Part shown: positions 22,598 to 34,222 of the stretch, in pieces
Numbering within the stretch: the first letter of the stretch is position 1
Layout: each line of letters opens with the position of its first letter
NCBI RefSeq assembly: GCF_003265705.1
Contig: NW_020312817.1
Span: 47,347,627 to 47,411,626 of the forward strand
Origin: Callorhinus ursinus
Taxonomy: Eukaryota; Chordata; Mammalia; Carnivora; Otariidae
Direction of reading: 5' to 3'
Length of the DNA stretch: 64,000 bases
Notes under the pieces: generated by a model
Seen by the model: only the letters and a program-made list of their open reading frames with translations
Told to the model about the DNA's origin: nothing
The model's database searches: none
Position numbers and translations under genes: made by a program

Positions 22598-23877
22598 GGA
22601 TTGACATGTGTTATTTTAACCAAATGTATTCCCACTTTTTCAATCTTTGCACTTTTTTATTAAGGTGACAGATGCTCAGTTTTATAACTCAATTTAAACT
22701 TCTGCTAGAGCTAGATATTCTGCTGGATTCCAGAATTTATACTTTTTAATTGTTCAAATATATATTTTTATCTCCAGTTTTCTAATATTAAACCTACTTT
22801 AAAATTTCTGGGAAGGATTTTTTTTAATCAACAAATTCCTTTAAAATTATGGAATATATACAAAATTATTTAACTCACAAAGTTTTTAGGTGCCAACTTC
22901 CTACCTCTTCATATGTTAAGCTATGAATTCCTTTTTAGTTTGATGCTTTTGACCTTTCAAAACTGCAAACAATTTTCCATTCTGGAAAACACACAGGCAA
23001 ATTTGGAGTTGATTCTTTTTAGACCAGTCTCTGCTTTCTGTTAATGTCACCTCACATTCACCATGTAGCAGCTCCTAACCTTTACTGTCTTGCTCTTAGA
23101 CAAAAGCCCCTTTCCTTCTATTTATTATAGCCCTGAACTGTACATAATATATGCAGTGTTGTTCACCTCCATTGTGAAATGTTGAAGAAATTGAAATGCT
23201 CTTTCTGCGGCTAGCCTGCGAGAGAGTCCATGCAGTCTCATTCTCCCTTCTTGGTTCATTCATCGGTGTGTTTTGTTTTTGTTTTTGTTTTTGTTTATTC
23301 CTACAGCTTTGAATTTTGATGTATTAAAATATATTTAAATTATTTTTGAAATATATTCCAAGATTATTTTTTATTTCCACAAATGTATAGGGTAACATAC
23401 TAATTCTGATAATGCTGGATTTTTTCCATATTTTGTTAAAAAGGAAATCACCATCTCTTTCACACTCACTGAAACCTTCATTCACCCTCGTCTCACAGAT
23501 AAGCCCTCTTTCAGGAAAAGATCTGTCAGGATGGGAATGATCCCTACACTAGTCTTATTTTTTCTTTTCCCCTTCGTGAAATTGGTTATGTGAGAGAGGG
23601 ATAATTATGTAGGGCAAGGAAAATAGAAATGAAGGAAAAGGCTTCCAGATAAAAGTGAGGGAAGAGGAGAGCCAGGAAAGCTCAGAAAGTGAGCTGCCAT
23701 ATTCTTGAATTCTACTGAAAAATCACAGAGGAGAGAATAGTGATAAGTCAGAAAAAATATGCTGACCACTCTTTCCTCCTAAAAGTTGAGGCATCTTCCC
23801 AAATCTCCACATAACAAATCAGCCCACAAAACCATATACTATAACCTCCTATTCAAAATGACCTCAAAACATTAAGG
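22598..23877. other. Unique DNA, nothing recognised
   Basis: AT-rich. A (GTTTTT)n run lies at about 23270-23296. No gene seen. Confidence 0.5.
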
Positions 23878-24118
23878 TCAAAATATATGACAAGAGTGGG
23901 AGATGTAGGCTTCCAGTTATAGAACGAATAAGTCACAGGAATAAAAGTTAGAGAAAATAGTCAATTGTATTATAATAGCACTACATGGCAATAGATGGTA
24001 GCTACAAATATGGTGAGCATAGCTTAATGTATAGAGTTGTTATTATTATGTTGTATACCCGAAACTAATATAACATCATGTGTCCACTTAACTCAAAAAT
24101 AAATAAATAAAAGATATA
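23878..24118 (+). mobile_element. L1 3' end fragment, sense
   Basis: Ordered blocks of a mammalian L1 3' UTR: GTGGGAGATGTAGGCTTCC, ATAGCACTACATGGCAATAG, GTTGTATACCCGAAACTAAT and a terminal AAATAAATAAATAAAA tail. No ORF2 sequence is attached. Confidence 0.7.
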
Positions 24119-24129
24119 AATTTGACACA

Positions 24130-25265
24130 CACACACACACCCACAACATGAAATAACAACATAAAACAGTTAGAAAAACCTAAAGAAATTAGACAATGCT
24201 CTGAAAAGCATTAGAGTTCAAAACAAACAACCAAAAAAATCACTTCAGAAACATAGATGAAACTAGGAGGGACACAAAGGCAATAAACCCAATAGATAAT
24301 GTCTTGACAGAAATGCAAGATAAAAAGAAATTAAAAAGTTTAAAATTTCAAGAGAAGATGAAGAAAAAGCTAAAATATTTAACATAAAGAGATAAATACT
24401 GAAGAGAGAAAAAGATAAATCCGATATATAAATAACAGCACACAATTTAAAAACACATCATGTAGCTGAGGGTAATAATCCAAAATAACAAACACCAAGA
24501 GAATTATAGTAAAATTACTAGACTTTATTTAAAAGATTTTAATTATTTGACAGAGAGTGAGCACAAGCAAGGGGAGTGGCAGGCAGAGAGCGAGAAGCAG
24601 GCTCTCCACTGAGCAGGGAGCCCGATGCAGGGGCTCGATTCCAGGACCCTGCATGACCTGAGCAGAAGGCAGCCACTTAGCCAACTGAGCTACCCAGGTG
24701 CCCCTAAAATTACTAGGCTTTAAAGGATAAAAGAAGAAAATCACTTGTGAATGCAGACAGAAAAAAGAAAGTGAACTGAAGGGAAAAATAGATTATCATA
24801 AAAAATTTCAAAAGCAATGGTATAGTCTATGAGAAAAACTATATATATTTAAGATGATAAAGAGAAGAAAATGTGAAGTAAGAGTTTTATATTTACCCGT
24901 CTTGATATTCAACTATAAAGAACATAGTCAAATTTTACCCAGCATGCAAAAACCCAGAAAATATTGTTCCAAAGAGACCTTCTGAAAAATCCAATAGAGG
25001 ACATGCATCAGATGACCAAATTATTAGAGAAAAATTGACATAAAACTGGTGGTGAACATGAAATGTAGTTGTTTACTGTTTTAAGACTAAAAGAGGGAGA
25101 GAGGATAATTACACCAAATGACACAGATATAGCACACTTTTAAAGTCATGTCAAAAAAGTCAGTATACGCTTATAAGTCTCCTAATAATTGAAACGGAAA
25201 CCATTTGAATTTTATTAAGGATAAAAAATGCAATTGATTGAAATCCATTAAATATGGTTAAATGA
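24130..25265 (+). mobile_element. Degenerate L1/HAL1-like sequence
   Basis: Strongly purine-rich (A-rich sense strand) sequence with L1 ORF1/HAL1 character, for example a stretch of AAAGAAATTAGACAATGCTC type. It lies between an L1 3' end and an L1 5' UTR and is split by the antisense SINE at 24510. All frames are broken. The assignment rests on base composition and context. Confidence 0.35.
24510..24722 (-). mobile_element. CAN-SINE, antisense, with 18 bp target duplications
   Basis: Reverse SINE from AAAGATTTTAATTATTTG to TGAGCTACCCAGGTGCCCC. Duplications TAAAATTACTAGACTTTA (24510-24527) and the same with one change (24705-24722). Confidence 0.95.
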
Positions 25266-25269
25266 ATCA

Positions 25270-26165
25270 TAATATAGTTTTTAAAAAGAGATTTCTTCCA
25301 AGAAAATGGAATAGTTCTATTTTGCCCTATTCTTTCCACTAATTACAACTAAAACCATGGACATTATCTATAAAACAAATGTAAGAAGACTTTGGAAACT
25401 GGAGAGAAAAAGGCACACCAGTGAGGGATCTTGGATTCAAGGAACATGGTGATGAGTTTCTTGGGTTTCTTTTTGTCTCTTATACCCCAAACTTGAAGGT
25501 GAAGAAGCTGGTAACCAAGAAATGCCAATATGCAGAGAAAAAAAAAAAAAAAAAAACAGAAAATGCCCTTGTAAAATCAGCTCTTTCTAGCCATGGGACC
25601 AGGAAAGGAACAATCTAGCAAGACAGAAAACCTTTACAAGATAAATGCTCTTTAGCATACAACCACGGAATAAAACAGGGCCCCACTCCCACCCACTCCA
25701 GCAACAGCTGAGTGGGGAGCTTAGACTTTTATCCTCTCATACCTGTAATGAGGCACCTCAACACCCCCAGCAGGGTTATGTCAAAGAAAGTAAAGTATGG
25801 AACCAGAACTTCACTGTCAGTAGATAACAAGACCCTCTACACCACAGTGGCAGTGGAGACCATGTAGGTAAATGTGGACTTACACTCTTACCCAACAATA
25901 ATTAGGTCCCCTTCTCCTTCCCTGCTGACATGGTATCAGAGGAAACCAGTGGAGAGGTAGGACTTTCACCACCACACTGGTACTGACTAGGTGTCAGTAG
26001 AGATCACATGGGGATCTGAAACTTTCACCCACCATGATTCAATAGAGACCACATAGGGATCTAGAACTTTCATTTCCATCCATCAGTAATCAGCAGCCAC
26101 CCCCTTCTTAGATGTCAGTGGAGACCAGTAAGGGTACCTAGACTTCTACACCCATCTGAGATGAG
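25270..26165 (+). mobile_element. L1 5' UTR, old family
   Basis: GC-richer than its surroundings. It has reiterated words typical of an old L1 promoter region: 'tcagtggagacca' variants occur at about 25848, 26110 and, as AGTAGAGATCACATGGGGAT and ATAGAGACCACATAGGGAT, at 25990-26060. An 18 bp poly-A run sits at 25539-25556. No full ORF1 follows. Confidence 0.55.
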
Positions 26166-27485
26166 GAGGAAAAGCAATACAATGGGGCAAAGATAATCTA
26201 TTCAGCAAGTGGTGTTGTAACAACTGGACATCCACTTAAAAAATAAATGTAGACACAGACCTTAAACCCTTCACATACACAAGAAAAAAATAATTCAAAA
26301 TGGGTCATAGAACTAAATGTAAAATCAAAATTATAAAACTCCTGGAGGATAACATTGAAGGAAACCTTGACGACCTTGGATAAGATGATGACTTTATTTT
26401 TATTTTTTTTAAGGTGATGACTTTTTAGATATAACACCAATGACATAATCTATGAAAGAAATAATTGATAAGATTGTACGTTATTAAAATTTAAAAATCT
26501 TCGTAAAAGACAATGTCAAGAGAATAAGAAGATAAACCATAGACAGAAGAAAATATTTGCAAAGGATACATATGATAAAGAACTCTTCCAGAGTGTACAA
26601 AGAACTCTTAAAATTCAACAATAAGAAAGAAGAACCTGCTTTAAGAATGGGACAGAAACTTTAATAGACACCTCACCAAAGAAGATATACAGACATAAAT
26701 AAGCATATGAAAATATGCTTCACATCACATGTCATCAGGGAAATGTAAATTAAAAGATACCATCACACATCTATTAGAATGGACAAAATCCAGAACACTG
26801 GCAACACTAAATGCTGAAGAGGATGTGGAGCAATGGTAACTCATTCGTTTCTGGTGGGAATGCAAAATACAATAGGCACTTTGGAAGATAGTTTACCAGT
26901 TTCTTACAAAACTAAAATACTCTTACCATATGGTCCAGCAATTGTGCTTTTCAGTATTTACTCAAAGGACTTGAAAACTTATGTCCATACAGAAACCTGC
27001 AAATGAAAGTTTATAGCAGCTTGATTTATAAATGACAAAACTTGGAAGTAACCAATATGTCCTTTAGTAGGTGAATGGGTAAATAAACTTTGGTATATAT
27101 AGACTGTGAAATATTATTCAGTGCCAAAAAGAAATGAGTTATCTAACCATGAAAAGACATGGAGGAATCTGAAATGAATACTAGTAAGTGAAAGAGATCA
27201 GTCTTAAAAGGCTGCATACGGTATGATTCCAACATTTTGGAAAAGACATTCTGGAAAAGGCAAAACTATGGAGACGGTAAAAAGATTAGTAGTTGCTGCA
27301 AGAGTTTGGGGGAAGTGACAAATAGAACACAGGATTTTTAGGACAGTGAAAATACTCTATATGATACTATAACGATGGATAGGTTATACATTTATTCAAA
27401 CTCATAGAATATACAACACCAAGAGTAAATCTTAATGTAAAGTATGGACTTTAGGTGATTACTGTTTGTCAATGTAATGTGTAAA
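26166..27485 (+). mobile_element. L1 ORF2 C-terminal region and 3' UTR, decayed
   Basis: Follows the end of L1 ORF2 in order: CAGCAAGTGGTGTTGTAACA, CAAAGAACTCTTAAAATTC, CAACATTTTG-type blocks, ATGGTCCAGCAATTGTGCTT, CTTGGAAGTAACCAATATG and ATGAAAAGACATGGAGGAAT. Many stops and frameshifts. It begins directly after the 5' UTR block, so ORF1 and most of ORF2 are absent. Confidence 0.8.
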
Positions 27486-27759
27486 TTCACCAATTGTAAC
27501 ATTTTTTTTTTAAAGGAATGCATTTCATACTGAAAGAAGGGCAACATTGGACTCATGCCTATGGTCTCAACTTTCCTGATGGAACAATGCAATGGCCTTC
27601 TAAAGATTTAGTTGTTGTACAGAGACAACAGAAAAATGTTGGAGTCATATCTTGAAAGAACTAGTATACATTTTGAAACTGCAATAAGTGTCATTCTTTC
27701 CTTTATAGACAAAAATCAAGAGGTAGAAGTTGAAAAAAAAAGAGGTAGAAGTTGAGTGA

Positions 27760-28870
27760 CTCCTTTTGAATTTTATCTTCTTGAAGAATAATTTCTGTGC
27801 AATAAATTGTGCCCCTTTATGCCAAAAAGGAAACAACAAAAAAGAAAATAATAGAAGCAGGTCAATAAAATTGAAGACAGAGGGCGCCTGGGTGGCTCAG
27901 TTGGTTAAGCGACTGCCTTTGGCTCAGGTCATGATCCTGGAGTCCCAGGATCGAGTCCCGCATCAGGCTCCCTGCTCAGCAGGGAGTCTGCTTCTCCCTC
28001 TGACCCTCTTCGCTCTCATGCTCTCTATCTCTCATTCTCTCTCTCTCAAATAAATAAAATCTTTAAAAAAAAAAAATTGAAGACAGAAAAAACAATGAAA
28101 CAGCTTAATGAAACAAGGAGTCCTTTGAAAAGAACTCCAGACAAAAAGTTCTTAGACTTGATACAAAAACATAATCTATAAAAGGAAAAAAATTAACAAG
28201 TTAGACTTCATTAAAATTAAAAACTTGGCCTTGTGAAGCGCCTTATTAAGGGTATGAAAGAACAAGCTACAAAGTAGGGGAGAAAATATTCATACCATAT
28301 ATCTGACAAAGGACTAGTATCAAGAATATATGAAGAACTCATAAAACTCAACAGTAAAAAAGCAAACAACCCCATTAGATGATGAGTAAAACATTAGGAG
28401 GCATTTCACCACAAAAGACACACAGATTACAAATAAGCAAATGAAGAGACGTTCAATGTCATTAGCTATTAGGGAAATGCAAACTAAAATCCCAATGAAA
28501 TATTACTTCATATCTATGAGAATGACTAAAATTGAAATTAGTGACAGTGCCAACTGCTGGTGAGGATATGGAGAAACCGGATCTCTCACATTCCTGACGA
28601 TAATGTAAAATGGTACTCCCATGCTGGAAAACAGGTTGGCAGTTTCTCAAAAACCTATACATGTAACTACCATACAACCCACCAGTTGTATTCCTACAGA
28701 TTTATCCAGAAAAATAAAGATGTATGTTTACCTAAAACCTGTGAACATTCTTTTCATGTCCTATTCATATAGACCACTGGGGGGAGCTGGAAAAATAATA
28801 CACTAGATCTCTGTATTATTTGTTACAACTGCATGTGAATCTGCAATTAGCTCAAAATAAGTTTAATATA
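27760..28870 (+). mobile_element. Internally deleted L1 (ORF2 pieces plus 3' tail)
   Basis: Left piece (to about 28130) resembles mid-ORF2 (AAACAAGGAGTCCTTTGAAA). From 28140 it jumps to late ORF2 (GACTTCATTAAAATTAAAAA, AACTGCTGGTGAGGATATGG). At about 28775 it jumps again to the extreme 3' end (ACTGCATGTGAATCTGCAAT). It is interrupted by the SINE at 27867. No usable reading frame. Confidence 0.7.
27867..28087 (+). mobile_element. CAN-SINE with 15 bp target duplications
   Basis: Sense SINE 27882-28072. Perfect duplications AAAATTGAAGACAGA at 27867-27881 and 28073-28087, inserted in L1 sequence. Confidence 0.97.
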
Positions 28871-29035
28871 AAAAAATACTCATAGTATGCTGGGTTTTTT
28901 TCACCAACAGCATATGATTTTTAATACCTAATACTCATTAAAATTCTAAAATGATATAAAAGTTAATAAAAATGCACTTTGATTTATAAAACTGGCTTAT
29001 GTATATTTAGTAGTTGGGGAACATTTTTTTTTTTA
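28871..29035. other. Spacer between two L1 pieces
   Basis: AT-rich, no feature recognised. Confidence 0.45.
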
Positions 29036-29566
29036 AGTAACAACTTTTGTAACACGTAAAAACTGGAATCAACTCAGATGTTTTTCAATAGGTGAAGTGT
29101 TAAATTGTACATCCAAAATATGGAATACTACTCAGAAATAAAAGGAAATGGACTATTGATACATACAGCAACCTATATATCCAGAGAATTATGCTGAATG
29201 AAAAAAAGCCAGTTCCAAAAGGTTACTAACTGTATAATTCCATTTTTATGAAATTCTCAAAATCACAAAATTATAGAAATGATGAACAGATTGGTCATTG
29301 AGTTTATGGAGAGGCTGGGAGTGTAAAAGAAGTGACTGGGACTTTAAAAGTGAAACAAGAAGGACTCTTGTAGTGATGGACATTTTGTATCTTGACCCTA
29401 TGGGTATCAATGACCTGGTTGTAATATTGCACTATAGTTTTGCAAGATGATACCCTTGGAAGAAACTGGGTAAGCATACATGGGACTTGTTTGTATTATT
29501 TCTTAAAACTGCATGTGAATCTACAATTATCTCAAAATAAAAAAAGAAAGAAAGAAAGAAAGAAAA
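29036..29566 (+). mobile_element. L1 3' end with (GAAA)n tail
   Basis: Continues L1 ORF2 end and 3' UTR: AACTGGAATCAACTCAGATG, CTACTCAGAAATAAAAGG, then AATTGCACTATAGTTTTGCA-like words and the tail ACTGCATGTGAATCTACAAT. It ends in AAATAAAAAAAG and GAAA repeats (29543-29566). Confidence 0.75.
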
Positions 29567-30080
29567 AGGCTAGTCACCTTTGGAGGAGAACAGAGAACTG
29601 ATTTTTTTTTTCTGTGAAAAATAATAATGGGGGAAAAAATCCTACCTTTATCCTGCCTTTCCTATATGAACTACAGCTGAGTACCCTCATAGTAGAAGAG
29701 TAAAAGTTTATAGAATTATTCCAACTCACAAAGAAAGTTAGAATATCACCATTTTGCAACCCTCAAAAAATTAATGATTCCAGGCATTGAGTATCAGCCC
29801 TTGTGAACATCATCAAGCAAGCAGGCATAATATACTTCCTGAAGAAGAAAGAAAACATCATCTGTAGCCTTGACAGTGATTAAAAAATAAGTCTAATCAA
29901 GCCTCTGGATTCAGCTGTCCATTCTCAGGAAAAACAGAGACACATGTTGAATGGCACCATGATTATGAAACCAGCAAAATCCAGATTGTGAGAGACCCAA
30001 ATGCCCCAGAATCTTATACCGATCAATAGTGAGAAAAATAAAAGATGAAGTGAGAATCTGCAGATTTGAATGGTGATTTA

Positions 30081-30283
30081 AAAGACACATCACATTTTAA
30101 GGGGCACCTGGGTGGCTCTGTTGGTTAAGTGCCAGACTCTTGATTTCGGCTCAGGTCATATCAGGGTTGTGGGATAGTACCCCGTTTCAGGCTGCGCACG
30201 GGGCATGGAGCCTGCTTGAGGTTCTCTCCCTTCCTCTCCCCCAGCCCCTCCCCACCTCTAAAAAAAAAGACATTACATTTTTA
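30081..30283 (+). mobile_element. Older CAN-SINE subfamily copy
   Basis: Sense element 30101-30266 with the older head GGGGCACCTGGGTGGCTCTG and the CCAGACTCTTGATTTCGGC variant. Flanked by AAAGACACATCACATTTT and AAAGACATTACATTTTT (imperfect duplications). Shorter, with no TCAAATAAATAAA segment. Confidence 0.92.
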
Positions 30284-30379
30284 AAAACTGAACAAGATTA
30301 TAGTATCTAAGACAGTATACTTTGATATTAAAACTAGAAAAACTCACAAGAAAGCAATTGCTATGAATGTCAAGAGAGC

Positions 30380-30545
30380 ACTCAATTTTGCAGGGAAAGA
30401 GGGAGTTGTGACAAAATTGGAACTCTTGCACAAGACTTCTGGGGACTGACAAAGTTCTGTTTCTTGACTTGGGTTACCATTACAAGGATGTTCACTTTAT
30501 AATATTTCATTAAGCTTTGCATATATTTTCTGTGGTTTATTTTTT
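30380..30545 (+). repeat. Possible old LINE-like tail
   Basis: GTTTCTTGACTTGGGTTACC and TTCACTTTATAATATTTCAT resemble the ends of several ancient L1/MER repeats I remember. Family not resolved. Confidence 0.3.
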
Positions 30546-30613
30546 TTTAATTAGGAAAGGATTTCATATTAAACATTTTCCCAAATGTAAAAAAGCTTTG
30601 AAATCCTTATTTT

Positions 30614-30836
30614 AAAAGTTTCACAGGGTGCCTGGGTGGCTCAGTTGGTTAAGCAACTGCCTTCGGCTCAGGTCATGATCCTGGAGTCCCGGGATCGAGT
30701 CCCGCATCGGGCTCCCTGCTCAGCAGGGGGTCTGCTTCTCCCTCTGACCTTCCCCCCTCTCATGCTCTCTCTCTCTATCTCATTCTCTCTCAAATAAATA
30801 AAATCTTTTAAATAAATAAATAATAAAAGTTTTACA
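30614..30836 (+). mobile_element. CAN-SINE, first of a tandem pair
   Basis: Sense SINE 30626-30824. Duplications AAAAGTTTCACA (30614-30625) and AAAAGTTTTACA (30825-30836), one mismatch. Confidence 0.94.
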
Positions 30837-31040
30837 ACAGGGGCGCCTGGGTGGCTCAGTCTGAATCTTGGTTTGGGCCCAGGTCATTATCTCATGGGTG
30901 GTAGGATCAAGTCCATGTCTGGCTCCGTGCTCAGCAGGGAGTCTACCTGAAGACTCTCTCCCTCTGCCCCTTCCCAACTCATGTGCATGCTCTTGTGCTT
31001 GCTCTCTCTCTCAAATAAATTTTTTTTAAGTTTTATAATA
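30828..31040 (+). mobile_element. CAN-SINE, second of a tandem pair
   Basis: Sense SINE 30840-31027, starting only 15 bp after the previous one ends. It has a deviant tRNA part (CAGTCTGAATCTTGG replaces CAGTTGGTTAAGC...). The right flank AAGTTTTATAATA (31028-31040) is a third copy of the same target word. Confidence 0.93.
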
Positions 31041-32624
31041 TACCATTATATGATATGCAATATTTATATATAACTATTTGCTATATTAGGAATTTTCATT
31101 CTTTCCAGTTTTTATTATCACTAACAAAAGTACAGTAAGCATACTTTATATTTTAAAATAATCTTGAAATATTGTGTGCAGTTTCAACCTCAGGCATGCT
31201 GGTCCTTTGCTTATTGCCCCCAAAGTAAGGAAAATATAAAACTGTAATGATCTGAATATTTGTAGTATAAGTCTTTATATAACATTTAAGAAATCCATCT
31301 CATACTTTATAAGTTGGTTATTTTGTGGGGTTATTTATCCATTTAATGAGACATGATTACATTTTAAGAGACAAACAATAAGCCAGCTTTATAGTATACA
31401 AGTAAAGAGCCCTGTTAATATTTGAAATGAACTGAGGAGCAAATGAAAAGGATGCTAAGTCCTATCTCTAATGTTGATCTACATAGCCTAGATAATTATC
31501 CTCCACACCCACCTACTCAAATATGGGAAAGTATAATGTATCTTCAGATTCATAAGGAGAAGAGCTCCTTGAAGATTTGTAGTAGAAGAATTAAAGTTTT
31601 CCATGTTTTAAAAATATCTGTTCACTCAATTAAATTGACATTCAGTGTACAGAGATATGGTGATTTAATTTGTCAATATTATTTACATCTTCATGGCCAA
31701 TATTGTATACAATATTAAAAGAATAAAACTAATTATGCATTTATTGCTTGCATAATTATGAGCTAATTATACTACTAATAGAAAATGTCTTTCATTGCTG
31801 TTAGACTTCAATAAAGATATTTTTTTATAATCTTTACTTGGCATTTAGTGTGCAATAAATGTCTTCATAAATATAAATTCAATGCTTTCTTGAGAGAGCC
31901 CATTTAAAATAATAAACGCATGTGACACTGATCTTATTTAGAAAATATGAATTTTAAATACTGAATAGATTACAACCTATATTGGTTCCTTGGAATTACT
32001 GTTCTTTCATTGTAGCTGAAATTTAAAGCCCTTCTTTCCAAGAGACATTATTTCTGTTACAGCTTTCAGTTACTTTTCAACTTAAAAACACCAGTTAACC
32101 ATACATTGTGATTGTCTCAAAAGATATTTCTTCCTTTTCATCTGTGTGCTGTTCCATTGGGAGTTTGAACATATTATTAAGCATAAAATGTGTTAGGTGG
32201 ATACCTCTTAGTATAATTGGTAGAAACATGTTCTATGGCATAATAGGCAATTAGAACCCAGCAAAAAAGAAACCTTGTATACTATAAATTCCCAGAAAAT
32301 CAATATGACAAAACTGGTGGAAAAAATGAATGAGTATTTTCAAATGTATCATTATTGCTATATAATTACTGTAAACAAATACTATCCATAAATCAGGGAA
32401 AAAAAATTTTCCCCTCCCGCCACCCTCTAAATTAGAAAAATTTTAAAATAATTAAACAGGTAAGACTTAAGATGGTTCTAATGCAGCCCTTTAACACATA
32501 AGGAATAACACTTGAGTATGTAACTATACAGCATATATTAATAATCAACTTTCTTCAAAAATGAACACCTCTTAGAAAAGAAATGGGAAAAAATACAGAG
32601 AGATCTTAGTGAGTCAGGTTTTCT
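31041..32624. other. Unique AT-rich DNA
   Basis: No exon seen. TTGGCATTTAGTGTGCAATA at about 31838 may be a decayed L2 tail. A 91-codon frame (31443-31718) has no family resemblance. Confidence 0.45.
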
Positions 32625-33755
32625 TTCATTTATTCAATCATTTATTTATTCATTCAATAAATGTATTGAACTTCTTTGTGTCAGTGTCTACTGTAGCATA
32701 CATGAACAAAACTGAGCCTGTGTTTTCATGGACCTTACAATCTAGTGGGAGGAAAAGGAAATGAGCAATGAAATGGACATGTAATAGCCCAGTTGTAAGT
32801 ACTATGAAGGAAACTAAGGCAAAACTAACAGAGAAATAAGACAGGATTGGGGGTGCTATTTTGTATGGGATGATTAGGCCAAATTCTCTGATATGGTGAA
32901 AATTGAGTAATGTAAATAAATGTAAAGTAAAAAGTAAAGTAAATGTTGGCGTTAGGTACATGGTTTGAGGGAAAAGCTTCAGGAAGAGGAAATGGTAACT
33001 AAGGCCCTGCAGTCTTCGAGGGATAGTGAGGCCAGTGGATTAATGGCTGATGAAGCAAGGGAGGGACAGATCTCAATCATGCTGGGTCATGCTCTGCAAG
33101 TTGGACTTCACTCATTAAGATGGAAAACTGTTAGAGATTTTGGAAGAGAAGATACAATATCAGTCTGACTTGTTTTAAAACTTTCACTCTGGCTTTAGGA
33201 GGAGAAGTACTGCAGACTGGGGAGAACGTACAATGGTGGAAGTAGAGAGTCTGGGTTTAGGAGCCAAAGGCAATATTCTAGGCCTAAAGTAATGGTTGGT
33301 TGTACTAGGGCAGTTGCTTTTAGAGAAAGTAGAAAGAAACCAGATTCTTGAGATCCTTAAAAAGTATTTTGATTTGCTGAGGTATGAGATGTGGGGTGTA
33401 GAAAAATTGTTGATTTTCATGCTAAGTTGATAATCATGCTAAGGTTTGGGGCCTGAGCAACAGGAAGTAAAGACATACAATTGATATGGACGAATAGAAG
33501 GAGATAGATGTTCCAGTAGAGATGACATGGAGGCAGATAAAAATAGCTCTAAATTAATTTTTTATTAATAAATATATTCACACACATGTAAGGGGAAAGA
33601 GAATTAGGAATGAGTCTGGTATTGTCTGCAGACATTCATTTGGGGATCATCAGACATATGGTATTTAAAACCATGAGACTACATGTGATTACAGATACAA
33701 ACATGCATTAAAAAGAGGTCTGAAGAATAAACCTTCGGGTTGTACAATATGTCCT
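32625..33755 (-). mobile_element. Long L2 LINE fragment (ORF2 end + 3' UTR), antisense
   Basis: About 1.1 kb of L2 read backwards. It starts with TTTATTCATTCAATAAATG and CCTTACAATCTAGTGGGAGG (antisense 3' UTR), then ACTTTCACTCTGGCTTTAGG, TTTGCTGAGGTATGAGATGT, GGGGCCTGAGCAACAGGAAG and GGTATTTAAAACCATGAGAC. The minus frame 33184-33420 still reads in the order of L2 ORF2 (a TPHIS..SKS motif, then a PQSAVLLLLK-like end), but the reverse transcriptase is dead. Confidence 0.85.
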
Positions 33756-33990
33756 GCCCCCTGAGTAATCCATGATCTATAGTAAATCATCATCTACCCA
33801 ATGTCTTTTGCTATAACAATTTCTCATGCTAACCATGTGGGAAAAATTAGAGTGTAAACTAATAAATGGCCCTAGGATAATCATGATCTACTTGGAAAAG
33901 GAAGTTAAGTACCTACCTCAGATATTATAGCAAAATAAATTTTGTGTAGACTAAATAATTAAAGATATAAGACCATAGGACAGCTCTAAG

Positions 33991-34222
33991 AAGATGGCAG
34001 AGTAGGGCGACTGGGTGGCTCAGTCGGTTAAGCGTCTGCCTTCGGCTCAGGTCATGATCCTAGAGTCCCGGGATTGAGTCCCACATCAGGCTCCTTGCTG
34101 AGCAGAGAGCCTGCTTCTCCCTCTGACCCTCCCCCCTCTCATGTACTCTCTCTCTCATTCTCACTCTCTCAAATAAATAAATAAATCTTTAAAAAAAAAA
34201 AAAGAAAGAAAATGGCAGAGTA
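33991..34222 (+). mobile_element. CAN-SINE with 14 bp target duplications
   Basis: Sense SINE 34005-34208 (head GGGCGACTGGGTGGCTCAG, one C to A change). Duplications AAGATGGCAGAGTA (33991-34004) and AAAATGGCAGAGTA (34209-34222). Confidence 0.95.

Noticed and set aside
33184..33420. Minus-strand 78-codon frame as a gene
   Set aside because: It follows L2 ORF2 and is part of the long L2 remnant.
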